Positions 12,490-26,600 of a stretch of DNA of 64,000 nucleotides are shown here, piece by piece. Origin of the DNA: Brachycybe producta (Eukaryota; Arthropoda; Diplopoda; Playtdesmida; Andrognathidae); contig JAUPFP010000007.1 of assembly GCA_036925085.1 (NCBI GenBank), forward strand, positions 687,501 through 751,500, read 5' to 3'. Position numbers and translations under genes: made by a program. The notes below the pieces were generated by a model. That model worked only from the letters and a program-made list of their open reading frames with translations. It searched no databases and had not been told where the DNA came from. Each line of letters starts with the position of its first letter. Positions within the stretch are counted from its first letter, which is position 1.

Positions 12490-14713
12490 AATTGCTTCCT
12501 ATCCACGTCACTTTGGGCATTTTAGCGCCATTAGACAACTCTACAATTATTAAACAATTGGAATTGACTAAATTAGAACTTAATTCTTTAGACACAAATT
12601 GGGTGGGTGGTGTGGAGGGGCCAATAGGTTGCTTTTTGTTCTTATATTTGATAATAATTGTCCTGTACAAGCTCCACACAGTTGGTGATGTGAGGAGACC
12701 GCATTAGGTGTGTGGAGGAGCTGCATTGGAGGACATAAATCGACATTTTTCTTCTACTGAAATTAAATACTAACGTTGTAACCCTGCTCATTGATGGTCA
12801 CCTGTGTCAATTGCATTACCAGATCCCCAATTTCATTGTCCAATAGAACCATAATAAAACTGAGAGGAGGGGGTGGAGCGAGCAACTGAACTAAGGAAGG
12901 TGGGTTTATAGACTAAAAGAATTCCAGGTTCCGTTTTGGGTTTTTCTTTTAGTTCTTTTGATTTTGATTTTTATCTTAACAAAAAAAAAAGGAACAAATG
13001 TTTTGTTTTATTCTTTGCTTTGTATTAGAAACAAACATTTCCTTTTTAAAAATAAAATTGAGGCCCATGAAGCCCACCAGGCCCATGTTTGTAGGTCTCT
13101 TCTACTTTTATGTTTTGTTATCAAATGGTAAATGTTTGAAACCTAAAGGTTGAACATACATTCAGTTACTTCCTTCGTTACTTTTGTCACCTCCCACTCA
13201 ATACATTCGCATGCAAAATATACATATCATATTGTAATATATGATATTTGTCAAAGAATATATTGTATAGAAAATCGAACAAAAAAGCACTTTCCTCAGT
13301 GTAAGTTAAGAGATTGAGTTGCAACATTTGAAAATGGCCTCGTTATATACGTATACGCCCTATGCGTACATACGTACGATTTATAACGTCACCTTTCGTG
13401 TTACTCGTATTATATTCTATTTTGTGCGTGGGTCGCAGATCATGGAAAGGGGGAGGGGTCACACAGGTGTGGTCAGTCTTACTCTTACGGCAACTGAAAC
13501 CAGTTTCTTGCATATTTTACCATTTCATGTGTGGGTTTTTCATATGTAGGCCACATTTTCAGAGTCACACACATACAATTCAGTACAATTATTAATATTT
13601 ATATACTGTATATTATTATATTGTATATACTGAAAAAAAAAAGAAACAAATCACACAAATTGTGAGAGCGGGGGGGGGGGGGGAGGGAGGGAAGAGAGAC
13701 TCACAGAAATATTGGTTATTCCCCTGCTTTACACCAATACCACCACCACCACCTATACTAAAGTAGACCCTTTTGGCACCTATTTTGGCGAATAAAAGTG
13801 ATCCAATGCAAATAAGGTTTCTTTCGTCCATTCTACTTTTCTACTCACCTATAGAGCACGCTTTTATGTTGCTATCAAAAGTGACAAAATTCAAGCATTA
13901 AAAAAAAACCGGGAATCCTTGTTAATCGTAATAATAGTAATAATCCAGAATATAGTTCTTTTTTTTCAGTCAGTGTATTTTCATCACCATCACCACCACC
14001 ACCACCATCATCATCGTCGTCGTCGTCGTCGTCATCACAGTTCCTTCCTGTGTCTATGGATGTGTTTTTGGTTGATGCATGGGATTCTGGGAATGCAGTT
14101 TATAAATGGAGATCTCTCTTTCAAACACAAACACACAAAGAAGAGGAGAAACGAATTGAAAATCTCCACCAGGTGCTATTTAGTCCCATTTTGTTGTACT
14201 TCTAGCACTACTACTAGTCTTAATAGTATAACCTGCAGATTGGCAGCAGCGGCGGCGGCGGCGGCGGCCTCAATGAGAGAGAGAGAGAATAAAAAGATGC
14301 TGCAAATCGAGTTTGAGTGCCTGGTCATTTATCCCTCCATCCCTACATCTAGGCTAGAATCTAGCCATCCATCCAGGCTCTAGATCTAGCCATTTATTAA
14401 TCCGTAGGTTCTCAGGGTGATCTTCAATTACACTGAACCACCACCTACATTGTCTAACACTGTATATAGGTAGTGATAGTTAAAAGTTAACTACCTCTTT
14501 TAAAATATTGCTATTGGGTGTGCAACTGACACACGTAGATGATGTTTCTCTTCTTATATCGTTGTATGTGTGTGTGTATATATAATATATATATATATAC
14601 AATAATAATTGTAAAAGACCCACTTTTTTCTCTATGATATTTGCTCACTCAGAAAAGTTGTTGCCAGATTCAAGCTTCCAGTATTTTTACTTATGTATAT
14701 TTCTTATAACGTG

Positions 14714-14972
14714 CAATGGCGTAGCTACGGGAAGTAGTTTGCTCCTGGCGCCAGCCTCCAAAAAGGGCGCCTTGAAAACTAATTTTAATTTTATCTTCAA
14801 TTTCCTTATAATTAATATTTTTATATTAATTAATAAGGTAAACTCTGAATTCTAGCATCTAACCAGCTTTTAAGACTGAAAAACTCATTTTTAGTTTAGG
14901 CTTACTTATAGATTTCTGTTTTTAAATCCCTATATTTTTGCTCTTGTCGCCAAAAACCTGACTATGCCACTG
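14714..14972. mobile_element. Non-autonomous hAT element with perfect 8-bp target duplication
   Basis: The element starts CAATGGCGTAGCTACGGG and ends CTGACTATGCCACTG, so the termini are inverted copies of a CA(A/G)TGGC(G/A)TAG type of end. It is flanked on both sides by ATAACGTG (14706-14713 and 14973-14980), an exact 8-bp duplication typical of hAT transposition. The 259 bp carry no transposase. The subterminal GGCGCC and GTCGCC parts are also partly palindromic. Confidence 0.9.
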
Positions 14973-15352
14973 ATAACGTGTAAGTGGGTTAATTTATAAA
15001 ACTGACCCTCTCTAAGTCAAGATACTTTTTTTTTTTGGATGGTCATCCTAATTAATTATAGGCCAAAATTAGTGATCATTGCATCGCATCGTTGATGTTC
15101 CCAATGGATTGTCCAGGAAATTGGTCTACAATAAAAAAAAAATGAAATCTATTTTAAGGCCTTACTATAGAGCTCCACGAAACCTTCTTGAAATGATGGC
15201 TTTTAGGAAGCCAGTGATTTAGAGAAAGGTTTCTTCTATCTTTTCTAAATGAATGATAATCTGGCAACACTGTGTTGGATGTTCCGATCTCTTCTTCTTC
15301 TTCTACTGATGATGATGATGATGATTAGGATGATGATGACTATGCGCCAAGT

Positions 15353-15366
15353 GTTGCCATGACAAC
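15353..15366 (+). promoter_or_regulatory. X-box-like RFX motif between sif and DOP1
   Basis: GTTGCCATGACAAC differs by one base from the symmetric X-box GTTGCCATGGCAAC. It lies about 1.6 kb upstream of the DOP1 start and 2.9 kb upstream of sif. Function is inferred only. Confidence 0.4.
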
Positions 15367-15773
15367 TGAACCAATGGCGTCTGTGTGTGTTTTATATTAA
15401 GTATATTATTATGAATGTTCGTGAATAGATAAACAAATAACGGTTTAAAGGGGGGGGGGGGGTATTTATTCCTTTCGTTTCTGAAACTGGGTCACTATTT
15501 GAACACTTTAGATCTTCTAAATTTTCTAAACATTTCATATATACAGAAAAACTTTTTTTTAAAGCCTATTGTTATTCAGAAGTTTTCTATTTTGGGGGCT
15601 GTCGACTTGGTTATATTTTCTTTAGCTTTTATTTAGTGCCTGAAATTGGATGGAACACAAAATTCAGTTAAAAAAAAGAGAGAAGCAGATGTGGTTTTGG
15701 TGGGGGGAGAAAGAAGGGGGGAAAAGAGGTGCGTTTTGTTAATATTTATTGCCTCACCGTATGAAGAAGCTTG

Positions 15774-15939
15774 TGACGTCAGAGGGGTTGACAAGGGCGT
15801 GTCATTTTGTCTGATAAAAGGGGGTAAATAACAAAAGAATGCAAAGAACACATTTGTTTTAACGTTTGCTGTCATTCCTTTTCTATCAGACTAAAATGAT
15901 GACACAAGCCTAAATTTGTTGTCAACCCATCTGACGTCA
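15774..15939. promoter_or_regulatory. Pair of CRE palindromes upstream of DOP1
   Basis: Two exact TGACGTCA sites lie at 15774-15781 and 15932-15939, about 1.0-1.15 kb upstream of the DOP1 start codon. Paired full CRE palindromes are unlikely to recur so closely by chance in AT-rich DNA. They may also be part of a diverged repeat, since nearby sequence (GTTGACAAGG...GTGTCA and TTGTCAACC) is partly mirrored. Confidence 0.35.
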
Positions 15940-16926
15940 CAAGTGTCCTCTTATGGTGAGGTAACTATGCTTGTGTGTTAGTAGTGATTTAAAATCTTCA
16001 AATTATAATGTTAAGATTTTAATTATCTATTGAAAAAGAAAGTTCAGGTACTGCAGGTAATGGTCATTTTATGTATGTGATGGCGATGTCCTGTGGTCGG
16101 GCTGAGGTCATCCAGGTCAGACTCACGTCCTGCGAGACGTGAGTGTCGATTTCTTAATAATTGTTAAGTCAAAGGTAGTGCTAAACGCATGAACTTTTGA
16201 CAGGATGTTTTATATAAAAGTTGACGAGTTTCTCACCAGCTTTTTTGACTTTGAAGCCATAATAAAACATTTTTTTTATGGTAAAGGCAATGAGGTTAAA
16301 TGTATTTCAATGTAACAGCTGATACTTTTTTTATTTTACAAACGAAAATGGCGGAATTAGCTTTAATATGACGTCTATGTAATGCCTTACGTGTATGAAG
16401 AGAACCAAGATGCAGAGAACCTGGGCTTTTCGAAGGTGGCAGTGGCGCCATCTATATTCCTAAACGCTTAAACCGGAAGTGAATTTCTTTGAATATCTCT
16501 CAGAGGACCCGTTTTGTTTATGCATTAAATCGTCATTATTTCAGTTTGATTCTAACTTTTAATGTTTAATTAAGGTTCAGCCTCGTATTTCAGGTATAAT
16601 TTATGCATTAATCTTGTAAGTCACATTTCTAGGACGGGGTTTAATTAAGGGGAAAAAAATAAAAGAGCCCTTTTGTCCCAAACTAAGATCTTAAGGGTAG
16701 ATTTCGATTCAGTAACAAATTTCGATGTCCCTTAATTACCCTCCCTACTGGTTATGATGTTGTTCAAATAAACATTTTTCTGTTGGGATGTGTGTACAAG
16801 GGCACTATTGTATTCGTGTGTTTTTCATTGCATTTTATTCAGTGTCGTACGATGGTTTTTACATTCCGACTCGGTTCGTGAACCTGGAGTCAATAGAAAG
16901 AAATCTCTGGGATCACCGCCTCAACT

Positions 16927-19900
16927 ATGGCCAACTTGAACCTAACCGTCGAAGAGTACGAGCTCTGGGCCGAGCCCAAGTATAGAACCTACGTTTCGGC
17001 AATAGACAAAGCCCTGAAAAACTTTGAGTCCACGAGCGAATGGGCCGATCTCATTTCCGCGCTAGTAAAACTGAACAAGGTTTTTCACTAATCGTCTCCT
17101 CAATCCCACTACCATTTGATGAAATGTTCGCCTGTTTTCTTTCGTAGGTGTTGACGGCGCACATCGACAGGCCGGTAATACCCCGCCGCATTGTTATCAG
17201 TAAGCGATTAGCACAGTGTATGCACCCTGCGCTGCCGGGTGGAGTCCACCTTAAAGCTCTGGAAACCTACGACATCATTTTTAGATGTATTGGAACGTCC
17301 CGTCTCGGCCGAGAACTCTTCATTTACAGTGCGGGTCAGAAACATCGATTCGAGTAGAGCGTCGATGATAGCCTCCAACGAAACTCCACTTATTTCCTCT
17401 GTTGTTCCACAGGTCTTTTTCCTCTGTTAGCCAATGCAGCAATGAACGTGCGTCCGGCATTATTAGCGATTTATGAATCTCACTTCGTTCCTTTGAAGGA
17501 GAAATTACGACCGGGTCTTCCCGGTTTCTTAAATGGCGTTCTTCCCGGTCTCGAAGAAGGATCCGAGTATTACGAGAGGTCGCGCTTTTGTCTTTCCCGT
17601 TTTGCTGCAGTCGTTTTATTGGTGCCGTTTTTCATACGCAGAACGAACGTGTTACTCGAGAAGGTTTCTTCCGGAGTTGCAATGGACTATTTCTACGGCT
17701 GTCTCTGGGAATGCATTTTGGCGAATGCAAGTGTCCGACTTCCAGCCGTCACGTTCGTCCTGAACCACTTCAACCGCCGGCTCAGTACGGAGGATCAGTT
17801 GCACATCATGGGCACCGATGTCGACATCATGGTGTGAAACGATTACATGATCGTTTGTTGTACGTTGTACGTTTTGTGCTGTTTTTATAGGTGCAAGCGT
17901 TGTCTTGGGCCGTCCTCGACAGCAGTGTTCTCGTGCAGAGGAGCACTTTAGACTTTCTACTGGTCGCGTTTCCATTCAACTCTGGACACCTCATTCGACA
18001 GGACATGGAAAGGATACTAACGTCGGCCGTGAATGTCGTTCTGCGTAGAGACATGTCTTTGAACAGGAGATTGTATTCATGGTTGCTCGGTGGAGAAGGT
18101 CAGAACGATGTGGGACCGAGAGGAGTCGGTGGCAGTGTGGCCAGCAGCGATTCCGAAGCATCGTCATGTTTCTTTGAAACGTACTCGAAGGACATTCTAG
18201 TTCAAGCTCTTTTTTCTTGTCTTAAGGTGTCGTTTGTAAATTTTATGCGTCAGTTATTTTTTTTTTGTATCTTCTTTTAAACTGATCTGATTCTGTATGT
18301 TTTAAGGGTGTGAGTCGTTGTTCGTCCGGAGATAACATTGCGCTCCACCTGAGGCCCTATCGGCTCCTCATTAGTCTTCTAGACAAACCAGAGATTGGCC
18401 AGGCTATATTGGATGACATTCTTCTAGATGTTTTTAGGTTTTTAGCGGCTTCTATCTTGAGTGGTCGGGGGATTTGGATTAAATCCAAGTTTAACTTCGC
18501 GTGTTTGCGTTTTGATTTTCGTTTTCTGTAGAGCTTTACATTACGAGTGTTTTGCGAATTCGACGGCGTCTTCCTTATCGTCGTGCCAGTCGAAAGACCG
18601 TGACCATCGTAGCGAGATCTTCAAAACGGCCAATCTTCTGTTCGGCACCCTAGAACCACATTACATCTGGGACTATCTCGGCGAATACTTTCGCAATACG
18701 TGTTCTGGACTAAAAATGGAAAGGAAATTGGACGTTGCTAAAGTGTTGCGTGTGGGATCCGGGAAGCCAACCGTTCTGGAACTGTGTCTACTCACGGAAT
18801 TCTTGCTCGATTTGGTTTCTGTGGTAACTTTATCTCTTCTTTGATCCGAATAAATCGTCTTTCGATTTTCAAAGTATCGTTTTAATTCTAGGAGACGTAT
18901 GTGGAACTGCAATTGGAACATCTTCCGAATCTTTTGCAAAACCTTTCAAAGACGTTGATGGCGACCTGCGAAAAATTGTCCACTTTGGAAATCACAAAAA
19001 CCCTTAGTCTTTGTTCGCTACTTTTGGGAAAGATTCAGTTGCCCATCGGTCCGGTTCCAACTACGAACCGCGGGTCGATTACTGGCAAATGTGTTGCAAA
19101 CGAACGTATTTCATCTCCGGAAGTGACAGATCATTTCGACTGTGATGCATTTGGCACAGAATCGATATCAGAGAGAGTGTCTTTTGTAAACGACAAAGAT
19201 GTGGGTGCCGACGTAGTTCACGATGACGAACCGTCTTCTAGGCCCGTCGCACTTCTGCGTTCCTGCATCAAAACCTTTCAGCGGTGTTTCGTTCGGTTGT
19301 CCGATGTGCTTTTATTCCAACAGGGGCACGATCACGAGAAGATTCTTCGAGATTTTCTTGTCTTTCGGCCAGACGAACGTAGCGAGAAACTGGAGCGACT
19401 CTTATGGAACTCGCTTCAAAGTGATTTTTGTGACAAATCGTCTTTTGAAAGGCTGCCTTCTAAAGTGACTCGTTGCGCTTCACCTGTCGTTCTCCTTCAT
19501 TCTAATGCTGCCAGTTACGTCGAAGGGTTTCGAATATCTTGTCAGATCCTCGTCGACTTCTCGTCTCTTCCCACCTGTATCGCTTCTGGTAGTCGTAGGC
19601 CGAAGGGATTTTCACATACTAACAGTAAATCTCTCGGTTTCCGTCTACATTTACTCCCAAAAATCTCATGTTGTATTTTCAAACTTTATGAATTAGATTT
19701 TGAGGATCCTTGCGTCATTCCAGAGTGGCTTCGCCCATTACTCATCATTGCTTGCTTCGTAAATCAAGTGGACTTGCAGTTGATTTCTATTGGTACTGTC
19801 CTGGAATTGATGGGATTATCGCAGTCGGCCGTTCGTCCCTCTCCGGTGGAGGCGTCTCGGCCAAGTGGCGGAACCTTTTCAGTCATCATTGATCCACTTC

Positions 19901-22900
19901 TAGACACGACCCACTTAGAATTTATTCAGCGTCGGACACACTTCAGTCAGGTTGCAATGAGATGTTTTCTATTTTTATATGCTATCGTTCTAACCGTTAA
20001 TTAACTTCAGTTGGTAGCTAGGATTCTTTGGAATCACATTGGAGAGATCGAGGCGGGAAGTTTAAGGCGTTGTGTCGAACTTCTCCATCAATTTCACAAT
20101 TTGGAACCGGACAGTAATACCGTTGAGGACGTGATAGGCGAATCGATGGCTGCCGACGACGAGAAGGTACCGGAAGTTGTTTATTACGATCACTATTTCA
20201 GGTTTTTTTTTTTTTGGTGTTTCAGAAAAGAGTGACTTCGGTACAGAAGTTTGCTATCTTGTGGCATCTTTCACGTGATCTTCCGTCAAGAGTGAGTCCG
20301 TCTGGGAAGGTCCGCCTCTTGGACCGATCTCTTCTTGTGATGCTAAACTGTTTGAACAGGTCGTTTGGACCGCAACGTTCGGAAGTTCTCTCTTGGTTGA
20401 CACATTCGCTGCAACGTGGAGACATCGGAGCAATTCTAGAGCCTATTCTTCTCATCCTTTTGCACCCAGACACTGCAAGGGTTTCTGTTCAACACGTCAG
20501 TATTCACAGCCACAGGTTAGGAAGGCAAACTGAGAAACCGAACGAAGCTTCGTCTCGTCGCACGGATGTGGACGAATCGGACAGTTTTTCTGAAACGAGG
20601 GTTTATGCGATCAGCAGTGTAGAGGGTCAAGTGATTTATCACATAGGCAGTTCGTTGCCTGGAGAGACGAGCCATTCGGGAAGTTTTGGGGGAACCGCGT
20701 CGTTGCCTACGTCTTCTTCGCGACCTGTGTTTGCGCTTTCGTCCATTTCTTCCGAAGGGGAGACTAACAATCGGGTGGTGACGGCGAAATACGATGTAAG
20801 CGTCTTTGATCTGCCATCTAGCATCGAAAGAGGAAATCTGAACGAACCCATGTGTGTCTTTGTCAATCCTTTCGTTTCGTCTAATTGTAACACGTCGTCC
20901 AGTTGGGCAGATGGACTTTCCCAAAGTACGTCGGTGGTTGACCTCAGCCAAGCTCATCGTATAGATGTTGCAGCAATTCGTAACTCGTCTAGTTTCGATG
21001 ACAGCGATGCCACCTCTAGAAATTCTTTGGAAGCATTGTCCTCTTCTCCGATGAAAGTAGTTGGAACTGCGTCCGATACGAAGCCGTTGGATGTGGTGAC
21101 ACCTATTTTGGACCAGTTATTGGATGGCGTATTCAGCACGGATGAGGATTCGCAGTCTTTTTCTGAGAGTCGCAGCCCAGAGTGCGAAGTAGTACTGAAA
21201 TCTGATGCCGATGTTCCTCCGCCGCCGCCACCACCGTTCCCTCGGTCGTCTCAAACTCCCCAGTGGGAGGGTTTAGGAGACGTGAGCGTACACCCGTTGC
21301 ACACTTACATGTTACTATATTCGCAGTGTTACGACACTCGTCGTGTTCTTTATGCATTGAAAACGCTGAAAGGAATCTTTCAGGCAAATGCCAGGGTGAC
21401 TGTTTGTGCCATGGCCACGACTGGCATCAGTAGTTCTGGCAGCAGCCGCCAGTCTCTTCTGTACGAACTTCTTGCTCGTCATCGTAAAGCAATCTTCGGC
21501 AAAGGTTTTCTCGGCGTTCTTCCTTCGGACTCTACGACCGCGTTTCGAAGTAGCATGTACCTCGAGATCATCATCACAGTATGTCTCTATTTCATGCGTA
21601 GCTTTTATCCAAACCTGGCTCATATGCGTCTCTCGGACGACGATCTCACCGACAACTGGGAAGTGCAGCTGCTTTCAGTTGAACTACTCACTTTGTTGTT
21701 TGCAGAGTTAGCGACTCTCGTTAGGGATAGTGGCAAAGGTTTTGCGTCGTACATAATGAATCTACTGGCCAAATGCAAAGTTCAAAAAGCAGTTTTGCAT
21801 TGTGTTCTTTCTGGAATCCATCGCATCGATCCGTCTCCCGGATCTTCGTCTCCGACAGCCGTTTTTAATGCCAGTGATGGTGGAGTCGCTTCGGTTCAAA
21901 CTTTCACCGAGACAATAATTCGATTTAACGAGATGACGATACGTGAAGGTTCAAAAGACGGCGGAGATGGTTCTCTGCCCTGTGACTTCCAAGAAACATT
22001 CCAGATTGCCGTTCTCCGATTGCTTCTCGTTCTCGTCATTCTAGAGGACCAATTAGCAAATCATAAGGTCGACGTCGACGTCAAAATAGACTCAGGATCG
22101 AACAGCAGCGATAAGACGTCCAGAAGTGGGAGTTCCACTCCGCAACAACAGCCCTCTCTGCGTTATCTTGCAGGTGAGTTGACTCTCTTTCTTAGATATT
22201 TTTTAAATTTGTCTGTAATTATGATGTGGTATTAAATTGCGAACTCAGGTGTTCTGATACCGTGTCAGCCGATTTTCCAAACCGCGCTCCAGAGTGCCCT
22301 GAAACAACCTTACACGAGCCCTCTTCACCAGCATTGGGTTGGTCTTGTGTCCTGCTTACTGCCTTTCATGCGAAAGGCCTTATCAAGCACTGTGGTGTCC
22401 ACTGTCGGGAGGCTCTGTATGAATCTAGAATCTCTTTCTAAACTTTATGTTGCTGACGAAGGAAGGTTGGTTTTTCCTCACATTATGACCACACACGTAC
22501 ATGATTCACTCGAGTCCGTGACTGTTAGCGTAATAATTTGTTTGTGGCCTTTAAAATTAGGTCATCATCGGATGTTCAGTCAATATGTGAGCTGCGGGGC
22601 AGCGCCCTTCCCGTCGATCACCTCATTCTTCAGCTTGAAGGGCTGACCACTTTGTGCCACTATTGCCTCTTGGATGCAAATAATCTAGTTTCCACCGTGT
22701 TGGCTGGGGCTCAGTCTTCGATGGCTAGTGTCACCACTCACGGGCTAATGTCGGGCCCTAACGCAACACAGATCATTTCGAATTTGATAAACGTGTTTGC
22801 ACCGTCGATCATTCGAAAGAACGGCGAGGCCGGTTCTGACTCGAGTGTGCGAATCGACCCGTTAACTGCTGCGAGGCACAGTCTCCTCGCTCAACTTCCG

Positions 22901-23571
22901 CGCCTCTTGTCTAGCTTAGCCACTCTCTGGAAGGCTGCCTCAGACTGCGCCTCTAAAGGACGACAGCGAGCATCTTGGGTGATGGGGACGCCAAAGGTCA
23001 TTCAGCAGCACATTCTAGAACTGCTCAGTCCTCTGTCTCACCATCATGGTGTCAACTTTTTGGCTGCCGTGGCACTTGCGTGGAACGATAAGAGAGGAAG
23101 ACAGTCGGTAGCGCCTGCCTCCAAGAAAGTGATTCCAATCTGCTCGGACGAACAGCTCTCATTGGTCGAGCTCGTTCGTGCAATCAAGGTGATGCCGATG
23201 GAAACGGTGATTCAACTTGTACGTCAAGTGATCAAACAACCGCCGGCCTCTTGCATCAAGAAAAAAGTTAGTTCCTAAATGGTTTTAGAATAACATGATT
23301 GCTAATGAACCATTTTTTTTCTCGAAATCTATTTATCTGTCTACATTAGACTGTTGTCGAAGTTCTCGTACTGCAATTTTTTCATGCGTATATCCAATCT
23401 TCTCCCGGAATTCATCTTGTCGAGTCGTGGGCTTCTTTGCAAAACCTAATGAAAGATACCCTTCAGATGAACAACTTTTGTCCGCCAGCTCTTTTTTTCT
23501 TATTTGGGTCCGTTCATGTTCATTTGTTCTTGTTAATTCTTATGGTTCTATTTGTGTAGTTTGTAGTCTCT

Positions 23572-23602
<31 letters not shown>

Positions 23603-26600
23603 ATTTGTTTGTATTTTCTCCAAAAGGATTCTGAATGAGTTTGTGCAGAGAGCTCCAACAATTGAAGACCGCAAGGATCAGAAAGACCTTCAGGTCTACA
23701 TTTTGAAATCCGCACCTTGTGAAACTCGTAAATTGACAATTGTTGTATTTGCAACATTCAGGACTTGACGCAGAAATTGGTTGAATCGTGCGGGAGTGTG
23801 GCTGGAGCATCTCTCGAACAGACGACTTGGCTAAGACGTAACTTGGCTGTGAAACCCGGTCCGCAGACCGACATTGACGACTTGGACACTTATGTCGAAG
23901 GTGACGTGACGTTAAAAAAAACAGAAATTAAATTATAAGAGGTCGTTCTCTTCGTTAATTTTCAGCAGGATCCAGATCTGGAATGATTTCGCCCGAATCA
24001 GAGAAGACAAGTTTGTCATCGAGCAAGACACAGAAATCGAGTGACGGCAATGGCGGCGGTTCGAACAACAATTCGAGCTACAGCGTCCAAGCCCTGTCTA
24101 TCTTATCTGAAGTACGTTTCGCGAGCGAGGAGAAAAGGTCTAACGTGTCTGGTAGACTTTAGAAGTATTGACGGGCCTGTTTCTCTGAAATGTTGTAGAT
24201 GCTGGCGCCTCTGCTCGACGTCGTCTACCAGAGTGACGAGAAAGAGAAAGTCCTCCCTCTTCTCGCCGCTCTGATGTACAACGTGACACCCTACCTACGC
24301 AATCACCACCAGCATAATGTTCCTAGTTTCCGTGTTTGTTCCCAACTGCTGGCCAGCATCAGTGGCTATCAGTATACGAGGAGGGCTTGGCGTAGAGACG
24401 TTTTCGATTTGCTTCTCGACCCTTCCTTTTTTCAGATGGAAGTCGGTTGCCTTCGATCTTGGAGGATCGTTATAGATAACCTGATGACCCACGACAAGAC
24501 GACCTTCCTCGACCTCATGGGTGAGGGCCCTGCGGGGTTTCAAATTAGGCGACCTTACGCCGCTTCTTGAAGCCGAAAAAAGTCACTCTTTCGTCGGTGA
24601 ATAATTTATGTTTCTTATTTCTGTTGGCATCACAGCTCGCGTATCCATTGCGCAGTCGGGAAGTCTCAGTCTGTTCAGCAGTAAAGAACAAGAGTACGAG
24701 CAACGTGCTCAGCTTCTTAAGCGCCTCGCTTTTGTCATCTTCTGCAGCGAAGTGGACCAGTACCAGGGTTACATGCCTGAAATACAAGGTGAGTTGTTAG
24801 TTTATTGACGTCTTTTTAGTTTCTCTCTCTCTCGAGGTCGTATGAAAATTGTTCAATGTGATGACAAACATCCTTGCTCGCATAGTTTTTATAACAATGA
24901 AGAGAAATTCCTTTTTGGGCCTTTTAGACGCCGCCGTTGGTGTCGCCAATCTGATTGAAATTTTATTGATTGCTGCTCTCTCTTTTCTTTGATTCTGTTA
25001 CGATTGGATCTTAACGTTGCTTGTCGTGTGTCCATTTCATGTTTCAGAGAGACTTACCGAGAGTCTAAGACTACCCCAGGTGCCTGGCGTTCAGGCTCAG
25101 GTGTTTCTCTGCTTCCGTGTCCTCCTGTTGCGGATGCTTCCACAACATGTCACCTCGCTGTGGCCTGTCATCATCACCGAAATGGTGACTGCGCCTTCCT
25201 TTTGCACACTTTAATTATCTGTTATATGATCGTGTCCTAATTGAATTGCGATCGGTCTCATTTCAGGTTCAGGTTTTTCTACAAATTGAACAAGAGTTAT
25301 GCAAGAATTCTGAACAGTTCAGGTTGTACATTATTCTATATTTAAAATCTCCTCTTGTTTGGGTTTCTGTGAATTGTCGTGATTTTAATAACACCTTACT
25401 AAAGATGCTTTTCTACCACCGTAGCAGCCTTTTTTTATGTGTGTGTTGACATTAGTCGCAATGTATTGTAGATGTGTGTGCCTCTCTGTTCCTGTCTAGT
25501 CTAATGGGTTTTTCTGTTTTTAATTTCATTTCTAACCTAACTACTTCTACATCAAATTCCGTCATCAAATTCATTCATCAATTTGTGTCTCTCTTACAAA
25601 TCTGTTCGTTTTTTGTGGAACTTTGGTACTGCTGCAGGCAAAGCCCAAGGTACGAATGAACGTATTTCGTATTAAATTCTTAGAAATGGAGGATTTCTTG
25701 TGGTGTGCTGGTGCCTTGTGATTATTAGTTTAGACAACTTCTCCTTTCCAAAGCTTTTATCTTACGGTGCGCAAGTGAGATTTGTTTCTTGTTTTCCTTC
25801 TCTGAGAAGTGCTTTCTATTGCGAATAACTTTTTTGATTTTGCTGTCCAAATGTTTGTCCATTTTGTTTGATATCGCGTCACCGTTCTGAAGACAAAAAC
25901 TTCTGAAACTTTTGTTGAAATAAGTTGAATCTATGATTCTTATGAACATATTAAGTAATGAAAATAGAGCACGAAGTATTAGTTGACACTAGCAATTTTC
26001 CTAGATTCAACCACAAGAAAGAAGAACTTGGTAAAAAGAGGCGACTGTCGTTTTAACGGCATTTTTTTTGTTCCTTCGTAGCAGTCACCTTCGTCGCCTC
26101 TCCACTCTCGATACGTCGTGGGTCGTCAGTTCTAGTAACGGGTTAAATGCACACAGCCATCCGGCCTGGTTGCAACTCTACTTGGCTGTCTGCAAACTTC
26201 TTGACTTGTGCCTTTACCTACCGGCCGACAAGTTGCCTCAGTTTCAGATGTGAGGCTACTACTGTTCCCGTTTTTCGGAGTTTTCTTTTTATCTTAAATT
26301 CTACTTTTTTATGGGCTTTACAGGTATAGTTGGGCTTTTGTTGGAGAACCATTTGCCAATAACGTCGACAAGGTAGCAACAAAAGACATGTCGTCCACAA
26401 CGCCGGTTCCATATTCGGAATTCACCCCACATGTTGTTCGCCTGGCAAAACTGATGAGTACTAAGGTATGTACCGTTCCTGTTGTCGACAAGCTATTATG
26501 TTTCTAACAGGGGTGCATTTAACGAATTGAGATGTACTGTTCACAGGAGTCAAACTCCAAGATGGCGTACAAACCGGGACTCCCACTTTTGACGACGAGA

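Larger units (their letters stand above)
12490..16926. other. Non-coding interval between divergent sif and DOP1
   Basis: About 4.4 kb without a supportable gene. It should contain the promoters of both flanking genes. It holds a G run near 13670, a CAC/CGT trinucleotide tract at about 13981-14035, a GCG tract near 14250, the hAT element at 14714-14972, an X-box-like motif at 15353, and two CRE palindromes at 15774 and 15932. The poly-His and poly-Ala open frames come from the trinucleotide tracts. Confidence 0.6.

Noticed and set aside
13919-14383. Poly-His/Arg open frame upstream of DOP1
   Set aside because: Driven by CAC/CAT/CGT and GCG trinucleotide tracts; no domain, no splice support.
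20517-20957. Minus-strand open frames inside DOP1 exon 10
   Set aside because: Shadows of the 649-codon coding exon on the other strand.
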